Shown here piece after piece: positions 36,801 through 47,095 of a stretch of DNA of 64,000 nucleotides. Every line of letters begins with the position of its first letter. Positions within the stretch are counted from its first letter, which is position 1. Made by a program: the position numbers and the translations under genes. The DNA lies in NCBI RefSeq assembly GCF_020536995.1, contig NC_068356.1, forward strand, positions 85,773,907 through 85,837,906, written 5' to 3'. Origin of the DNA: Dreissena polymorpha. Lineage: Eukaryota > Mollusca > Bivalvia > Myida > Dreissenidae. The notes beneath the pieces were generated by a model that was given only the letters and a program-made list of their open reading frames with translations, ran no database searches and was not told the DNA's origin.

Positions 36801-39800
36801 CTGGTTCCCTCGTACAGGTATTTAAATACCTATATCTGCTGCCCAGATTGCGTTATTTACAATTAAGGTTACCTTGTACATGTATAATATTGTCTTTATC
36901 TAATTCCAGCTTCTGTTATTTACAAAAATGTACACATGGTTCCCTTGAACATGTATGATACTGTAGTTGCTATAACTGGGGCCCAGATTATGTTATGTCC
37001 AATGCTGGTTCCTGTGACATGTTTCATAATGTGTAAATCTGGTTCCCAGCTTTCATTATTGACATTGCCGAATCTCTAGTAAATGTATAATAATTCTTAT
37101 ATCTGGTTCCCAGCACTAATTTTAATTCGAGTTAAGTAGTACCTCTTTGATAATTCCTATATTTGAATCTCTGCTTTGATGTTTTACAATTTTGGTTACG
37201 TGGTATGTGTATTATATAGGGATGGCATCGAATACCAATATCGGTATTCGAATGTTCGCAAATTCATTCAATCGAATATTCGAATGTTCGCATAAAAGGG
37301 CTGGATTGATTTTACCTTGTTATGTATTAATTCCCATTGGTTTGTAAGTTATATCCGTTTGCTAAATACGAGGCTGTTTATTAATGTTGCTATCGAAAAA
37401 TTGTATCGCTGTTGACTAATACTATGACCGATACTGTGATCGGGCACAAATAGAATGAAAAACATCGTGTCATAGAATTTTATTTTTTAATGATTCCACA
37501 GATTTGTAGCAGACCGCGCATATGTAAAACTAAGTTTACACACATTACACGTTGCGGTCTTCTTATCCACAGACCGTGTAAAGTATTCCATACTGCAAAA
37601 GGGGCTGGTGACATTTTCAGATTTGAATTATGATTCCTTGATGATTGTTTAGTTTATATCATCTGTTACTTTTGAGTAATTCACATATTTAAATGTCTGT
37701 TCAAACTGTGATCACAAAAACTAAATTATTATTCGCAAATAATTTGAAGCCCTTAATTGGTACCTAATTGACAAACAACAGTTCGGGCCCTTTCTTATAG
37801 TAAGTATATTGCATTGCGCGATTTGTGTAATTCACACATTTTAATAGCTGTACATACTGTGATCACAAAACTTAATTAATATTCGCCAGTCAATTGAAAC
37901 CGTTTATTGGCACCCTATTGACAAACAACAGTCGGGGCCTTTCTTAGAGCATGTATATTGCATTGCGCAATCAGCACTGATACGGGCCGCGTTATCAGTT
38001 TGACACGAAGAACGTCACGTCAAGCATGTTAATCCCAGGTGATTTCGGTTGCTTTTTAGTAAGTGGTTCGCAGGTCATTAAATATTGGTGAAATTACTTG
38101 TGGATAAAAATGAGTATATGTGAATATCATTTTTATTATTCGAATGCTGACCATTCAATTGAATATTCAAATAATTTTGCCATCCCTAGTATTATAACTC
38201 CTCTGTCTGGTTCCAAGCTGGCATATGCTACATTTGTGAGAAGCCAGGCCACATTCAGAAGAACTGTCCTGATGGTGACCAAGACTCCAAGACTTGCTAC
38301 AGGTAACACAAACTTATAATTGACCCTAACTCTGGGAAAATGGGGCTTAATGCATGTGCATAAAGTGTCGTCCCTGATTTGCCTCTACAGTCCAAAAAGG
38401 CTTATCAGGGACGACACTTTCAGCTTTTTGGGTATTTTTTGTTTTAAGGAAGCCTCTTCTTTGGGAGAATCCATTTAAGGTGTAAAGTGTTGTTCCTGAT
38501 TAGCCTGAATGGACTGCAGTGGAAAAACTGGGAAGGCACTTCATGCACATGCTTTAAGCCCCATTTTGTCAGAGCGAGGCTCTATTATAATACCATTCAC
38601 AGGGCTGTCAATCTGTCTTTTATGTCCTCTTTGATTGTTTTTGCACACATAAACACATGGTAAATAATACATTCTATTCACACAAAGAGCTTTGAACACG
38701 AACATATTTAAATGTTTTGTTTTCATTACTTAAGGAATAGAGGTCAATGAAATAAACCTCATTTCCATGTTGAAAACAGGAACCATGTCAGCATGAATTT
38801 ACTCATTTTTGAGGGACTAGGACTTAAAAGCTCACTCATTTAATTCGTACTGGCAAGAACATCAGATGCTTGTTTAGTGGCTGAAAAACAAAGATTGATA
38901 CCAAATAATGTGCTGTATTTATTTCCTCCTGTAGGTGTAATGGGAAGGGCCACTTGGCTCGTGACTGCACCCAGGAAGTGGTAGATGATCGTGAATGCTA
39001 CAAGTGCGGAAAGGTCGGCCACCTATCTCGGGAATGCAGCGATAACCGGTCTTCTGAGTGCTATAAGTATGGACCGTGAGTTTTTCATTAATGTATTAAC
39101 GCTGTCAGCTTTGGATTTATCCATTAATACTATCAATAGATTTCTGATGTTATCAATATTGAAACTGAAAGAGGGGTAGAACAAAGCTATGAACTAACAA
39201 CTAACGTTTTATTTTAGTTTTAACCTACAGTCGAAACCCGATGGCTCGAACTCGTTGGGACCGGCAACAAAAGTTTGAGCCATCCAGAATTCGAGCCATC
39301 TGATTTCTAATAAACTTTTGTTCACGAACAAGTCTGCATTACATTTTCACCATCAGTTGAACAGTACACATATTTCTTAAACTCCGTACTACTTTGCTTA
39401 TCTTTCTGATTTCAAATTAATAAGAACAAAATATAGACTTAATACTTTATTTACCAATACAGTAAAAGATACAATCAAACACATATCATATAGTAACTTT
39501 CATCAGCACGTTTTAACGTAGCACATATTCTGGTAACACAGAGCACTTAGGAACAAAACATGCATCAGAACTATATACACATAACTTACATATGAAACAG
39601 TACTACATTTATTGATTTATTTATATTTTTTGAAGAATAACATTATATCCGTCTGTGTTGCGTTCCTTAGCTGTCGTGGAGAAACAAAGCTTTCTATAAC
39701 ATCCAGTTGAGACTGAACATGCTGTGAGTTTTCGCACTCCGCGAGATAATTTCTGATTACATTGATACAAAATGTCATCTTTTACTCAAATCCATGAACG

Positions 39801-42800
39801 AATAAATGTCATGTTAGCAACTGGTGTTCAATCAATTATTGAGTGCCTTTAATCAAGCGGTCCTAATCGATTAACAATTTATGCGACCCGAAGCGAGTTC
39901 GAGCCATCCAAACAAAAAAATGTGTGAAAATTGTCACTGGGACTATAAAAACAGTTCGAAATATCCGATAATTCGAGCCTCCCGAATATGAGCCACCCGA
40001 CAAACTTTTATATGAATATATAACAATAACATATCGGTGCTTTAATGATAGTTTGAGCCAACTGGAAATTCGAGCCAAACGAGTTCGAGCCATCAGGTTT
40101 TGACTGTATTTATTTTAGTTCAATTACATTGAAAGTCTTTTAAGCTAATGGACATACTATATGGTTCATTTCTTGGATAGAACTAGTACTTGGTATCTAA
40201 TGAGAATATCTAGATATACAATGTAGCTGCCAGACAGCAGATGTGCACACAACTTCCTGATCACTGGGTGGACTCCACCACCTTGAGGCTGCTTCAACTT
40301 TCTTAATATTTTGTCCATAGTTGTCCATCCTTGTTCTTTCAATGCAGGGCTTTTTTACTTCTTTAGCAAGGGCCTTAGAAAGGCCCCTTCCTGTAATAGA
40401 AAGGCCTGTTTCCAAAGAGAATTTCTTTAAAATGATGCAATTTTTTATCAAATTTCAAGCTTAATTTGGTGTTTTTTCTCCTTTCTCTGTTTTTATACCC
40501 CCGGATCGAATGATCGGGGGTTTATTGTTTTTGGCCTGTCTGTCTTTCTTTCTGTCTGTCCGTCCGTCATTCTGTCCCAAAACTTTAACGTTGCAGTAAA
40601 CTTTTGAAATATTGAACATAGCAACTTGATATTTGGCATGCATGTGTATCTCATGGAGCTGCATATTTTTATTGGTAAAAGGTCAAGGTCATCCTTCAAG
40701 GTCAAAGGTCAACAACAAAAAAAGCGGCGCATTAGGGGGCATTGTGTTTCTGACAAACACATCTCTTGTTTTTTTATATGTTTTTTTTTCCAAAAAATAA
40801 AAAGGCGTGCCCTTTCCCAAAATAAAAAAAAAAGCTGTGCAATATGTGTTATAAAGAGGTAATAGAAGATTTCCCAGAAAATTAGAAGGCCCACCACAAA
40901 TTGCACAGGCCATGGGCTCATTGTCTCTTACTCTGATATAGTAATTTCATGGTCAGTTTGTGTATTCTTGTTACTAGGGCCAAGACAATAGCTTTCCTTA
41001 ACAGAGCATGACTTCATTAGTATTTCCATAAAACTTCAAAAAGTCATAGAGGGCTGCAATGAGTGGTACAAGAAACATATTCTATTCTGTTAAATCAAAG
41101 AAATACATTGTATTATAACAAGTTGTTTTAATTAATCTTCATTATTTTTGTGATGTTTAATTTGATGTCAAGTGTAATGTGTTTGACAAAGAAATACTCT
41201 ATTGTTTTGACAGGGAAACCAACATTACTTTTTGCATTTTGACATGTTCTAATGATGTTTACATAATTTAAGACGACCCAATACCCAAATAGAACTCATC
41301 TATATAATTACTATGAAAACTCGCCAAATAAGCTTACTACTACAAGTTAAGCAATTTTGCAGGAGGAAATTCTATTTGGCTACAATGTTTCCTCATATGA
41401 AAAGATTTTTGGCATAGAGCGCAAATTTGACTTAAGAAAATTGTAAGCCAGTGGAAGTGGTGAATATTGACCCTGATTATGGACAAGGGCCCAGTGTCAA
41501 GGACATGTTCAATTGTTTTACGCAACACAGACCACCATGTAAGACTTCACTTTCAAGCAGTTTTTACATTTTACCTTTTTAAGAATATCCCTTATTTTTA
41601 GTCTTAAGTCTAAAAATTGTGTGATGAATTCGGGTCATGTCCTTTCTCAGGTGTGGTGGATCGGGCCACCTTGCGCGGGACTGCACGGAACAGGAGGACA
41701 TGCGGGACACCCGTAGCTGCTACAACTGTGGGGAGGAAGGTCACATCTCCCGAGACTGTCCCAACAAGCGCAGGGCCACCAACCGCAGTGAGCGCAACCA
41801 GGACTGCTACAAGTATGGTCACTTTATATAGGTCTTAACCCTTACCTGCTCAGAATGAAAGTGAAAATGGCTATTCGCAAACAGTGTAAAACCAGAACAG
41901 CCAACAAGTAACTTGCAGTCTGTTCAGGTTAAATGCTGTTTGCTGCTCATCTGCATCTTATTGTTGGAAATAAAACCTTTGAAACTTGAATCTTTATAGT
42001 AAGAAAGGTCTTTTATTGTCTAAAAACATACAAACTCTTCAAAATGCAGATCTGAGAGGTAACATACTTATGACGATCTTTTGTGATCATCTTTTGTTCT
42101 TCAACCATCGTTACTAATTGCCTTCTGAACAATTAAAGACTATCCCAACCAGGATATGTCCAACACCGGCATTGATCTCAGCCTGGACTGTTATAAGTTT
42201 GATGTTAATAATTAAACGTAAACAATATTTTATTGATGTAGAAGACAGCCAATACATGCCTGGTTTTTAAGTCAATAAGTTTTTAAGAAAAATAGAGAAT
42301 ACTAGGTTAGCTTTGAATACAGAGAAGTTTATGTTGCGAGGCTTAGAACACCGGAACACTTGCCTTTGTGAGCGCTTTGGGTGTTTGAGCTGAGCATCAT
42401 AAACTTCTCTCTATTCAACGCTAATCCTAGTATTCTATTCATCCAATTGATTTTTTTCAACATGACATTTAACATAAATAGATCTAATAACCTTAACAAT
42501 AATTTTTATTCATTCTTAAAGGCACCTTAAATCTAACGAATGTAACCATGCGTAGTGATATAGAATGTATTTGTTCTGGTACGCAAAATAGTCTTTAAAA
42601 ATTTCACACACAAACTGTTAAACGAGAAAAAATATCACCATATGCCTCGATTCAATTTTACGCAGCATGCAAATTGTAACACATTACGACCGCAAAAAGA
42701 AGATTTTACTTAAATATAATTCATTTTATTTTCAAAAGAAAATAATCAAAATCCAATATGGCAGCGATTGCTCCTGACAAAATGATGTCGATGTCAACAT

Positions 42801-45800
42801 ATTTGTACATGTAGATTTACACACAGAGTCGTATTAAAAACATAAATTATCAACAAGAGATGTGTTTGTCAGAAACACAATGCCCCCTATTGTGCCGCTT
42901 TGAAGCCATATATTTGACCTTTGAAGGATGACCTTGACCTCGACCTTTCACCACTCAAAATGTGCAGCTCCATGAGATACACATGCATGCCAAATATCAA
43001 GTTGCTATCCTCAATAATGCAAAACTTATTGCACAAATATAATTAAGGTTAAAGTTATGGGACACACACAATGAATGACAGACAGAAAGACAGGCCAAAA
43101 ACAATATACCCCCGATCTTTCGATCCGGGGGCATAAAAAAACTATACTGGCCTTATTTTTTCATGGACGCTGCATCTTTTGATGTGGTCTAGATCTAGCC
43201 TTCACATCCTCTAGTTTTTGACCCAAACACAAGATAATCCGTAATAATAATATTAAGCTTTGAAACACTTGTTGCAAACGGGTTATTCTTACTGAATATA
43301 TTTTCTTTGATAAAATAACAAAGACGAAGTTTATTCATCAAAGAAAATACCCTTACATTTACTTACATCCAAAAGCAAAACAATTCGAACAAACTATTGA
43401 ACCAAAATACACACCTATCAGTATGTTCTACGCAAACAATTTCACATCCAAATAGGCATGCACGTTCTGAAAATCAATAACACGAATAATTAAGCTAGAT
43501 CTACATGTAGATCTAAATCCTTTGTCTCACCGGTTCCATCCGAGGTAAGTAGTCCATAGAATATGCACTTTTTAACCAGGTTTTCCGAAGGAAAAAACTT
43601 GTTATTAGATTGGCGAATGCGGGCGGGCTGGCTGGCTGGCGGGCTGGTGGGCGGAACAAGCTTGTCCGGGCCATAACTATGTCGTTCATTGTCAGATTTT
43701 AAAATCATTTGGCACATTTGTTCACCATCATTGGACGGTGTGTAGCGCGAAATAATTACGTCAATATCTCCAAGGTCAAGGTCACACTTTGAGTTCAAAG
43801 GTCAAAAATGGCCATAAATGAGCTTGTCCTGGCCATAACTATGTCATTCATTGTGAGATTTTAATATCATTTGGCACATTTGTTCACCATCATGGGACGG
43901 TGTGTCGCACGAAAGAATCACGTCAATATCTCCAATGTCAACGTCACCACGACTAAAAATAGATTTTTTTAAAAAACAAACTTACAAAGGGGGTTAATTT
44001 TGTTTGTTCATTTCAAAATTTCAGTTTGTGTTTTCTCCCTTTATCAGATTTTATTTTCACAATGAAAACCTGGTTTTGTGACAATTTTGTCCCTTGTTCA
44101 TAACTACATCCAGGATACATTAAAACAAAAAAATGCGCATCTTCAATGTTTTATTCCCAGACATTGCATACTAGTTTAGTGTACACCAAAAAATGACATC
44201 ACATATTTTTGGAAAATGATGCAATAAGTATGTCATTTTATGACGCCATCAATTCATTATACAGATGTCAAAAATTATGTCCCTTGACTAGATCTAAAGG
44301 TCGAAGGTCATATAATTTTAAAGCTAAAGTTTTCTCGACTCTAGAGATTTCTTATGAAAAATCAATCAGCGGTAGAATAAAAAGTGGTCTGCATGCGACA
44401 GGTATATTCAACAAGGTGGGATACAGGTTAGTTTATTCCATGAGGTGTTATACCGTTAATGTTGGTATAAAAATGGAATAAAAAAACACTTACATGTACA
44501 TGTACGTATTATATTATTATTATTATAAACAATTTATATGTTTTATTACCTGCCAGTAATACCCGCGAGGGGAGTCCGGCAGTATTGAAAGATAGATATA
44601 TATTAAATTATCTCTTATATGTGTATTTCAAGGGGTTGTACTTAAAACTATTGTCATTTGTATGTGAATGTACAGCAGATATGAAATGCTCATCCCAACC
44701 TTTTGTGTACTCCTGCAGTGAAAGTTTATTATGGAAGCTCTGAATGGTCTATCCGTATCGAATGCTAGATTATGTTTGTGGAGTTTACTACCGGTACCTC
44801 CACATTTCTCTAGTGATTAACACTTTTTCACTAAGAAGCAAAGTGAAAATGGCGATGTTCAAACAGCATAAAACCAGAACAGCCTGCGAATAACTCGCAG
44901 TCTGTTTAGGTTGTATGCTGTTTGCTGCTCATCAGTATCTAAGATTTGGAGATCAAGCCTTAAAAACTTGAATCTAGGAAGACAGGTCTTAAATTGAATA
45001 TAACTTTCTAAGGGACTACAAATACGTGAAAAAACATATGTAAGTGGTAAAAGGATTAAATTAAAACTTGTCAGGCGAGCACCATAGGTGTGGATGTAAT
45101 GGACACTTTCTTCATCACCAGTGATCCACCCATTCTGAGTTGTTATTTCCCACCGTCCAACAAAGTAAAAGGGCATACTTGAATCACAATCGATGGCTGT
45201 CTGTCAGTCCATAGAACCAAAGTCGTTTAAAGGCATTCTCCTTCACTTTTAAATGTAAAACATTCAAACTTGCAGGCATAACTCCAGGTAATATAAAGTC
45301 GTGCAATTTTTATCATTGTCTTTTGCAACTTCTAAAGACATTCTATTACATCCTACTGCATATTTAATCACCCTGCATTGTTGGATATTTTTCTGCACTA
45401 TTGTGACAAATTATAGTTTGCTTTTGTAGATGACCCACAAAGCAATGTGTATGCTACTGTTAAATCATTATTACTGGTATTTGCGTGAAATTATTTTTTG
45501 TTGATTTTGAGCCTTGACTGATTCATAATTTAACACAAACTCGGCAAATGACGAATGCAAATTTCTGTTCCTACCTGACCCAAATGTAAATTAATGTGTC
45601 AACAAAATAGTCATATTTCAAATGCTTTTACGGTATGAGTCATGTTCTATGTCCTGTCTTTGTCCAGGTGTGGGCAGCCTGACCACCTTGAACATGACTG
45701 GAAAACAGGGTCTCATACATGTGGGTAAAGTGTCATCCCAGATTAGCCTGTGCAGTATGCACTGGCTAATCAGGGACTACACTCCACCTTAACTGATTTT

Positions 45801-46171
45801 TTTCTAAGAAGACTCTTTTTTTAATGTTAAATACAAATAAAGTGGAAAGTGTTGTCCCTGATTAGCCTGTGCTGACTGCACAGACTTATCTGGGATGACG
45901 TTTTATGCACATGCATTTAGCCAAGCTTCCCCAGAGAGCTTCTCCTATCTGTGTCCTGTCATATTCCAGGTGCGGGCAGTCAGACCACCTGGCCCGTGAC
46001 TGCCCAACAAGTCGACGTGATGTGGAGTGTTACAACTGCGGGAAGACGGGCCACTTTGCCCGCGACTGTCCTGAGAGTCAGAAAGACACGTCAGATGTAA
46101 AGTGTTACAACTGTAACAAGCTCGGTCACTTTGCCCGCGACTGCAAGGAGTATGAGGAGGAGGAAGATTAG
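33880..46171 (+). CDS. CNBP-like: CNBP-like protein with 11 CCHC zinc knuckles, six coding exons
   Basis: Coding exons are 33880-33991, 36185-36310, 38218-38302, 38935-39066, 41651-41812 and 45970-46171. All junctions are GT-AG, and the phases (1, 1, 2, 2, 2) join into 819 bases, 272 residues plus TAG. The protein is almost only CX2CX4HX4C knuckles: one in exon 1 ([14 protein letters not shown]), two in exon 2, one in exon 3, whole knuckles in exons 4-6, and three knuckles split exactly between their first two Cys by introns 3, 4 and 5. The tail is acidic (EYEEEED). CNBP proteins bind single-stranded G-rich nucleic acid and 5'TOP mRNAs and act in transcription and translation. Vertebrate CNBP has seven knuckles and an RGG stretch; here there are 11 and only a short GGGRSSG. 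An acceptor lies 21 bases before the ATG, so an upstream non-coding exon is likely. A second, dead copy lies at 4878-11460. Confidence 0.93.
34018..34215. mobile_element. Palindromic MITE in intron 1, degraded
   Basis: Shows GGAGCCTCGCTCTGAGGAAA, TCTAATCAGGGATGACACTC and CAATTGGCGGAAAGTTTCAT. Confidence 0.7.
35050..35280. mobile_element. Palindromic MITE in intron 1, degraded
   Basis: Shows GTGGCTTAATGCATTTGCAT, AAGCTAATCAGCGACAACAC and TTGTCCCTGATTGGCCTGTG. It abuts the 145-bp tandem repeat. Confidence 0.72.
35286..36154 (+). repeat. Bivalve repeat with five 145-bp tandem units
   Basis: It starts TATGCCCCCTTCAAAGAAGA and ends GGCATGCATGTTTCACAAAC. Units carry GATAACTCAAGAACG, CTAGGATCATGAAACTTCAT and a run of AGGTCA half-sites. 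AGGTCACGGTGACC or a variant starts at 35481, 35626, 35771, 35916 and 36061, exactly 145 apart. It lies in intron 1 and stops 30 bp before exon 2. Confidence 0.88.
36605..36735 (+). repeat. Dispersed bivalve repeat fragment
   Basis: TCGCCAAAGGTGGAGGGATATAG then TCAGTCCGTATGTC and CCGTCCATCTGTCTGTC. This architecture resembles the starts of the other 'TCTGTC' bivalve repeats in the window. Confidence 0.45.
36740..37208 (+). repeat. Intronic array of acceptor-like units, copy 2
   Basis: About six or seven diverged units of 65-80 bp contain ATATCTGGTTCCCAG, then CTTCTGTTATTTACAATT and GGTTCCCTTGTACATGTAT. The last unit was split by a hAT element and ends at the true acceptor of exon 3 (CTGGTTCCAAG, ending 38217). 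Confidence 0.75.
37217..38188 (-). mobile_element. hAT transposon remnant with BED zinc finger
   Basis: The ends TAGGGATGGCA/TGCCATCCCTA are flanked by a perfect 8-bp duplication GTATTATA (37209-37216 and 38189-38196). On the minus strand about 37491-37607 translates to a BED finger ([36 protein letters not shown]) and then stops. The dimerisation core is gone. Two internal tandem copies of about 150 bp (about 37675-37825 and 37826-37970) share GATCACAAAA and TTGACAAACAACAGT. The perfect target duplication indicates a fairly recent insertion. Confidence 0.92.
38328..38585. mobile_element. Palindromic MITE in intron 3
   Basis: GGGCTTAATGCATGTGCATA, CTTATCAGGGACGACACTTT and TTGTCAGAGCGAGGCTC mark a near-full copy. 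It starts 25 bp after the exon 3 donor. Confidence 0.85.
39228..40106 (-). mobile_element. Tigger/pogo-like element with a transposase C-terminus
   Basis: The ends CAGTCGAAACCCGATGGCTC and, inverted, CAGTCAAAACCTGATGGCTC have TA on both sides (39226-39227, 40107-40108). On the minus strand about 39614-39790 encodes a transposase-like tail ([40 protein letters not shown]) ending in a stop. Pogo-type transposases commonly end in a similar D..FFKK tail. The DDE core is absent. Subterminal CGAGCCATC motifs repeat several times. It lies in intron 4, 161 bp after exon 4. Confidence 0.85.
40497..40772 (+). repeat. Dispersed AGGTCA-rich bivalve repeat, copy b
   Basis: Begins ACCCCCGGATCGAATGATCG and ends GGCATTGTGTTTCTGACAAA. 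It lies in intron 4 and is inverted relative to the copy at 42853-43136. Confidence 0.85.
41845..42015. repeat. CTCAGAA..AGTG dispersed repeat, copy 1
   Basis: Contains AGAACAGCCAACAAGTAACT, TGCAGTCTGTTCAGGTTAAA and GCTGTTTGCTGCTCATC. The same body lies at 44827-45060 and 54580-54790. Confidence 0.7.
42138..42196 (+). pseudogene. Ghost copy of the 3' part of exon 5
   Basis: This 59-base stretch ends TGTTATAA before GTTTGA. It aligns without gaps to the last 59 bases of exon 5 (DCPNK..NQDCYK versus DYPNQ..SLDCYK). The frame is open and ends in the same phase. The first knuckle Cys is Tyr. It lies 0.3 kb into intron 5 and looks like a duplicated exon in decay. Confidence 0.55.
42293..42445. 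mobile_element. Hairpin MITE, about 150 bp
   Basis: GAATACTAGGTTAGCTTTGA and AGAGAAGTTTATG are mirrored by CATAAACTTCTCTCTATTCA and CTAATCCTAGTATTC. No coding capacity. Confidence 0.75.
42853..43136 (-). repeat. Dispersed AGGTCA-rich bivalve repeat, copy c
   Basis: Reverse-oriented copy: AAGAGATGTGTTTGTCAGAA at the left, CCCCCGATCTTTCGATCCGG at the right. It lies in intron 5 and, with the plus copy at 40497, brackets exon 5. Confidence 0.85.
43572..44100. mobile_element. AACCAGGTTTTC element, copy 2
   Basis: TTAACCAGGTTTTCCGAAGG at the left and AATGAAAACCTGGTTTTGTG at the right are inverse. The body matches 32378-32989. The right TTAA reads TTCA here. Confidence 0.75.
44827..45060. repeat. 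CTCAGAA..AGTG dispersed repeat, copy 2
   Basis: AAGAAGCAAAGTGAAAATGG, AACTCGCAGTCTGTTTAGGT and GTTTGCTGCTCATCAGTATC. Same family as 41845 and 54580, and as the monomer of the satellite at the right edge. Confidence 0.75.
45668..45711 (+). pseudogene. Ghost copy of the start of exon 6, cut by a MITE
   Basis: CCTGTCTTTGTCCAG followed by GTGTGGGCAGCCTGACCACC matches the real exon 6 acceptor and opening (CCTGTCATATTCCAG, then GTGCGGGCAGTCAGACCACC). The fourth ligand Cys of the knuckle is Trp. Similarity ends where a palindromic MITE begins. Confidence 0.8.
45705..45945. mobile_element. Palindromic MITE between ghost and true exon 6
   Basis: GGGTCTCATACATGTGGGTA, CAGATTAGCCTGTGCAGTAT and GCACATGCATTTAGCCAAGC. 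It ends about 25 bp before the acceptor of exon 6. Confidence 0.82.
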
Positions 46172-47090
46172 GGCCTGTGTCCAGAGGCCGTGCTAACTTT
46201 AAGAACATTTTTCCTGGAACACAAGACACATTTTTTTTATTTTTTTTGCCAAATATTTGAACTTGTGCCTTTAATTCATCAGTATACTAGTACATTTTTG
46301 TGCAGGGGACGTATTCACAAAACAATTGCTTTAATATTGAATCAAATTTGGCATGAAATGCCTCTATCTACAGCATTCTTTATGTAGAACATTTTGTTAA
46401 GGACTGGTTTCCATTTTGTGAAAGACTTTTAATGGAAGGAAAAAAACGTTTTAATGCTTGTGTAAGAAGGGTTTAGAATGCAAAATCAAATTTTAGAAAA
46501 AGGCTAAATATTTGTATCCAACATTCTAATTCTAATATGCATTTCTTAAAATAAAGTAGCTGATATTCTGAATTAAATCAGAATTTGGTACTATTAACTA
46601 AAACAAAAGTTTTGTGCAGACAACTGTGTTGTATAAGTCAATGATTTCATAATTTACTGTATACCACAGTTCAACACTGACTTATCATTTGTATGTAACA
46701 GAGAATTTGGTAAAGTGAAAATAGTAAATCTTCATCTTTTGCGCTATGGATATTTAATTGTGTTGTTATGCACTACGCAACTTTTATTCATTAGTTGAGA
46801 TCATTTAGATTTTTAAGCTACAAAGTATTTACTTGACTTACCTTGCTGTCGCATGTGTTTTAAAATAATTCACATGCTTTTTTGCAGAACAAATGATTTA
46901 AACAAAGTACATATGAAGTAACATTCAAAATCAGAACTTACTTTGTTAAATAATACATGTTTATGAATGATAATATAACAAAATGTCCCCCATAAAGGGC
47001 AAATGTCAATGTCTGGTTTTGTTTTGAAAAAATTTGGCATATTTGTATCAGTTAGAAACTATGTAAACCAGAAAAAACTATTATTTTAAA
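46172..47090 (+). other. Probable 3'UTR of the zinc-knuckle gene
   Basis: AT-rich DNA after the TAG. The first AATAAA is at 46550-46555. Further AATAAA hexamers lie near 48970 and 49548, so longer 3'UTRs are possible. Confidence 0.5.
46550..46555 (+). terminator. Candidate poly(A) signal AATAAA
   Basis: The first canonical hexamer downstream of the stop codon, about 380 bases after it. Confidence 0.45.
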
Positions 47091-47095
47091 TATGA

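Larger units (their letters stand above)
29318..46171 (+). repeat. Segmental duplication, copy 2 (active zinc-knuckle locus)
   Basis: Counterpart of 2787-11510 (see there). Colinear matches span the 5' flank, intron 1 and the intron before the last exon. Divergence is substantial, so the duplication is old. Confidence 0.75.

Noticed and set aside
40626-40921. Several overlapping short frames on both strands
   Set aside because: They run through a dispersed repeat with A-rich tracts and have no protein-like composition.
33880-46171. Zinc knuckles as a retroelement gag remnant
   Set aside because: Eleven knuckles, six exons with consistent phases and conserved introns in two copies fit a host CNBP-type gene. 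No protease or reverse transcriptase accompanies them.
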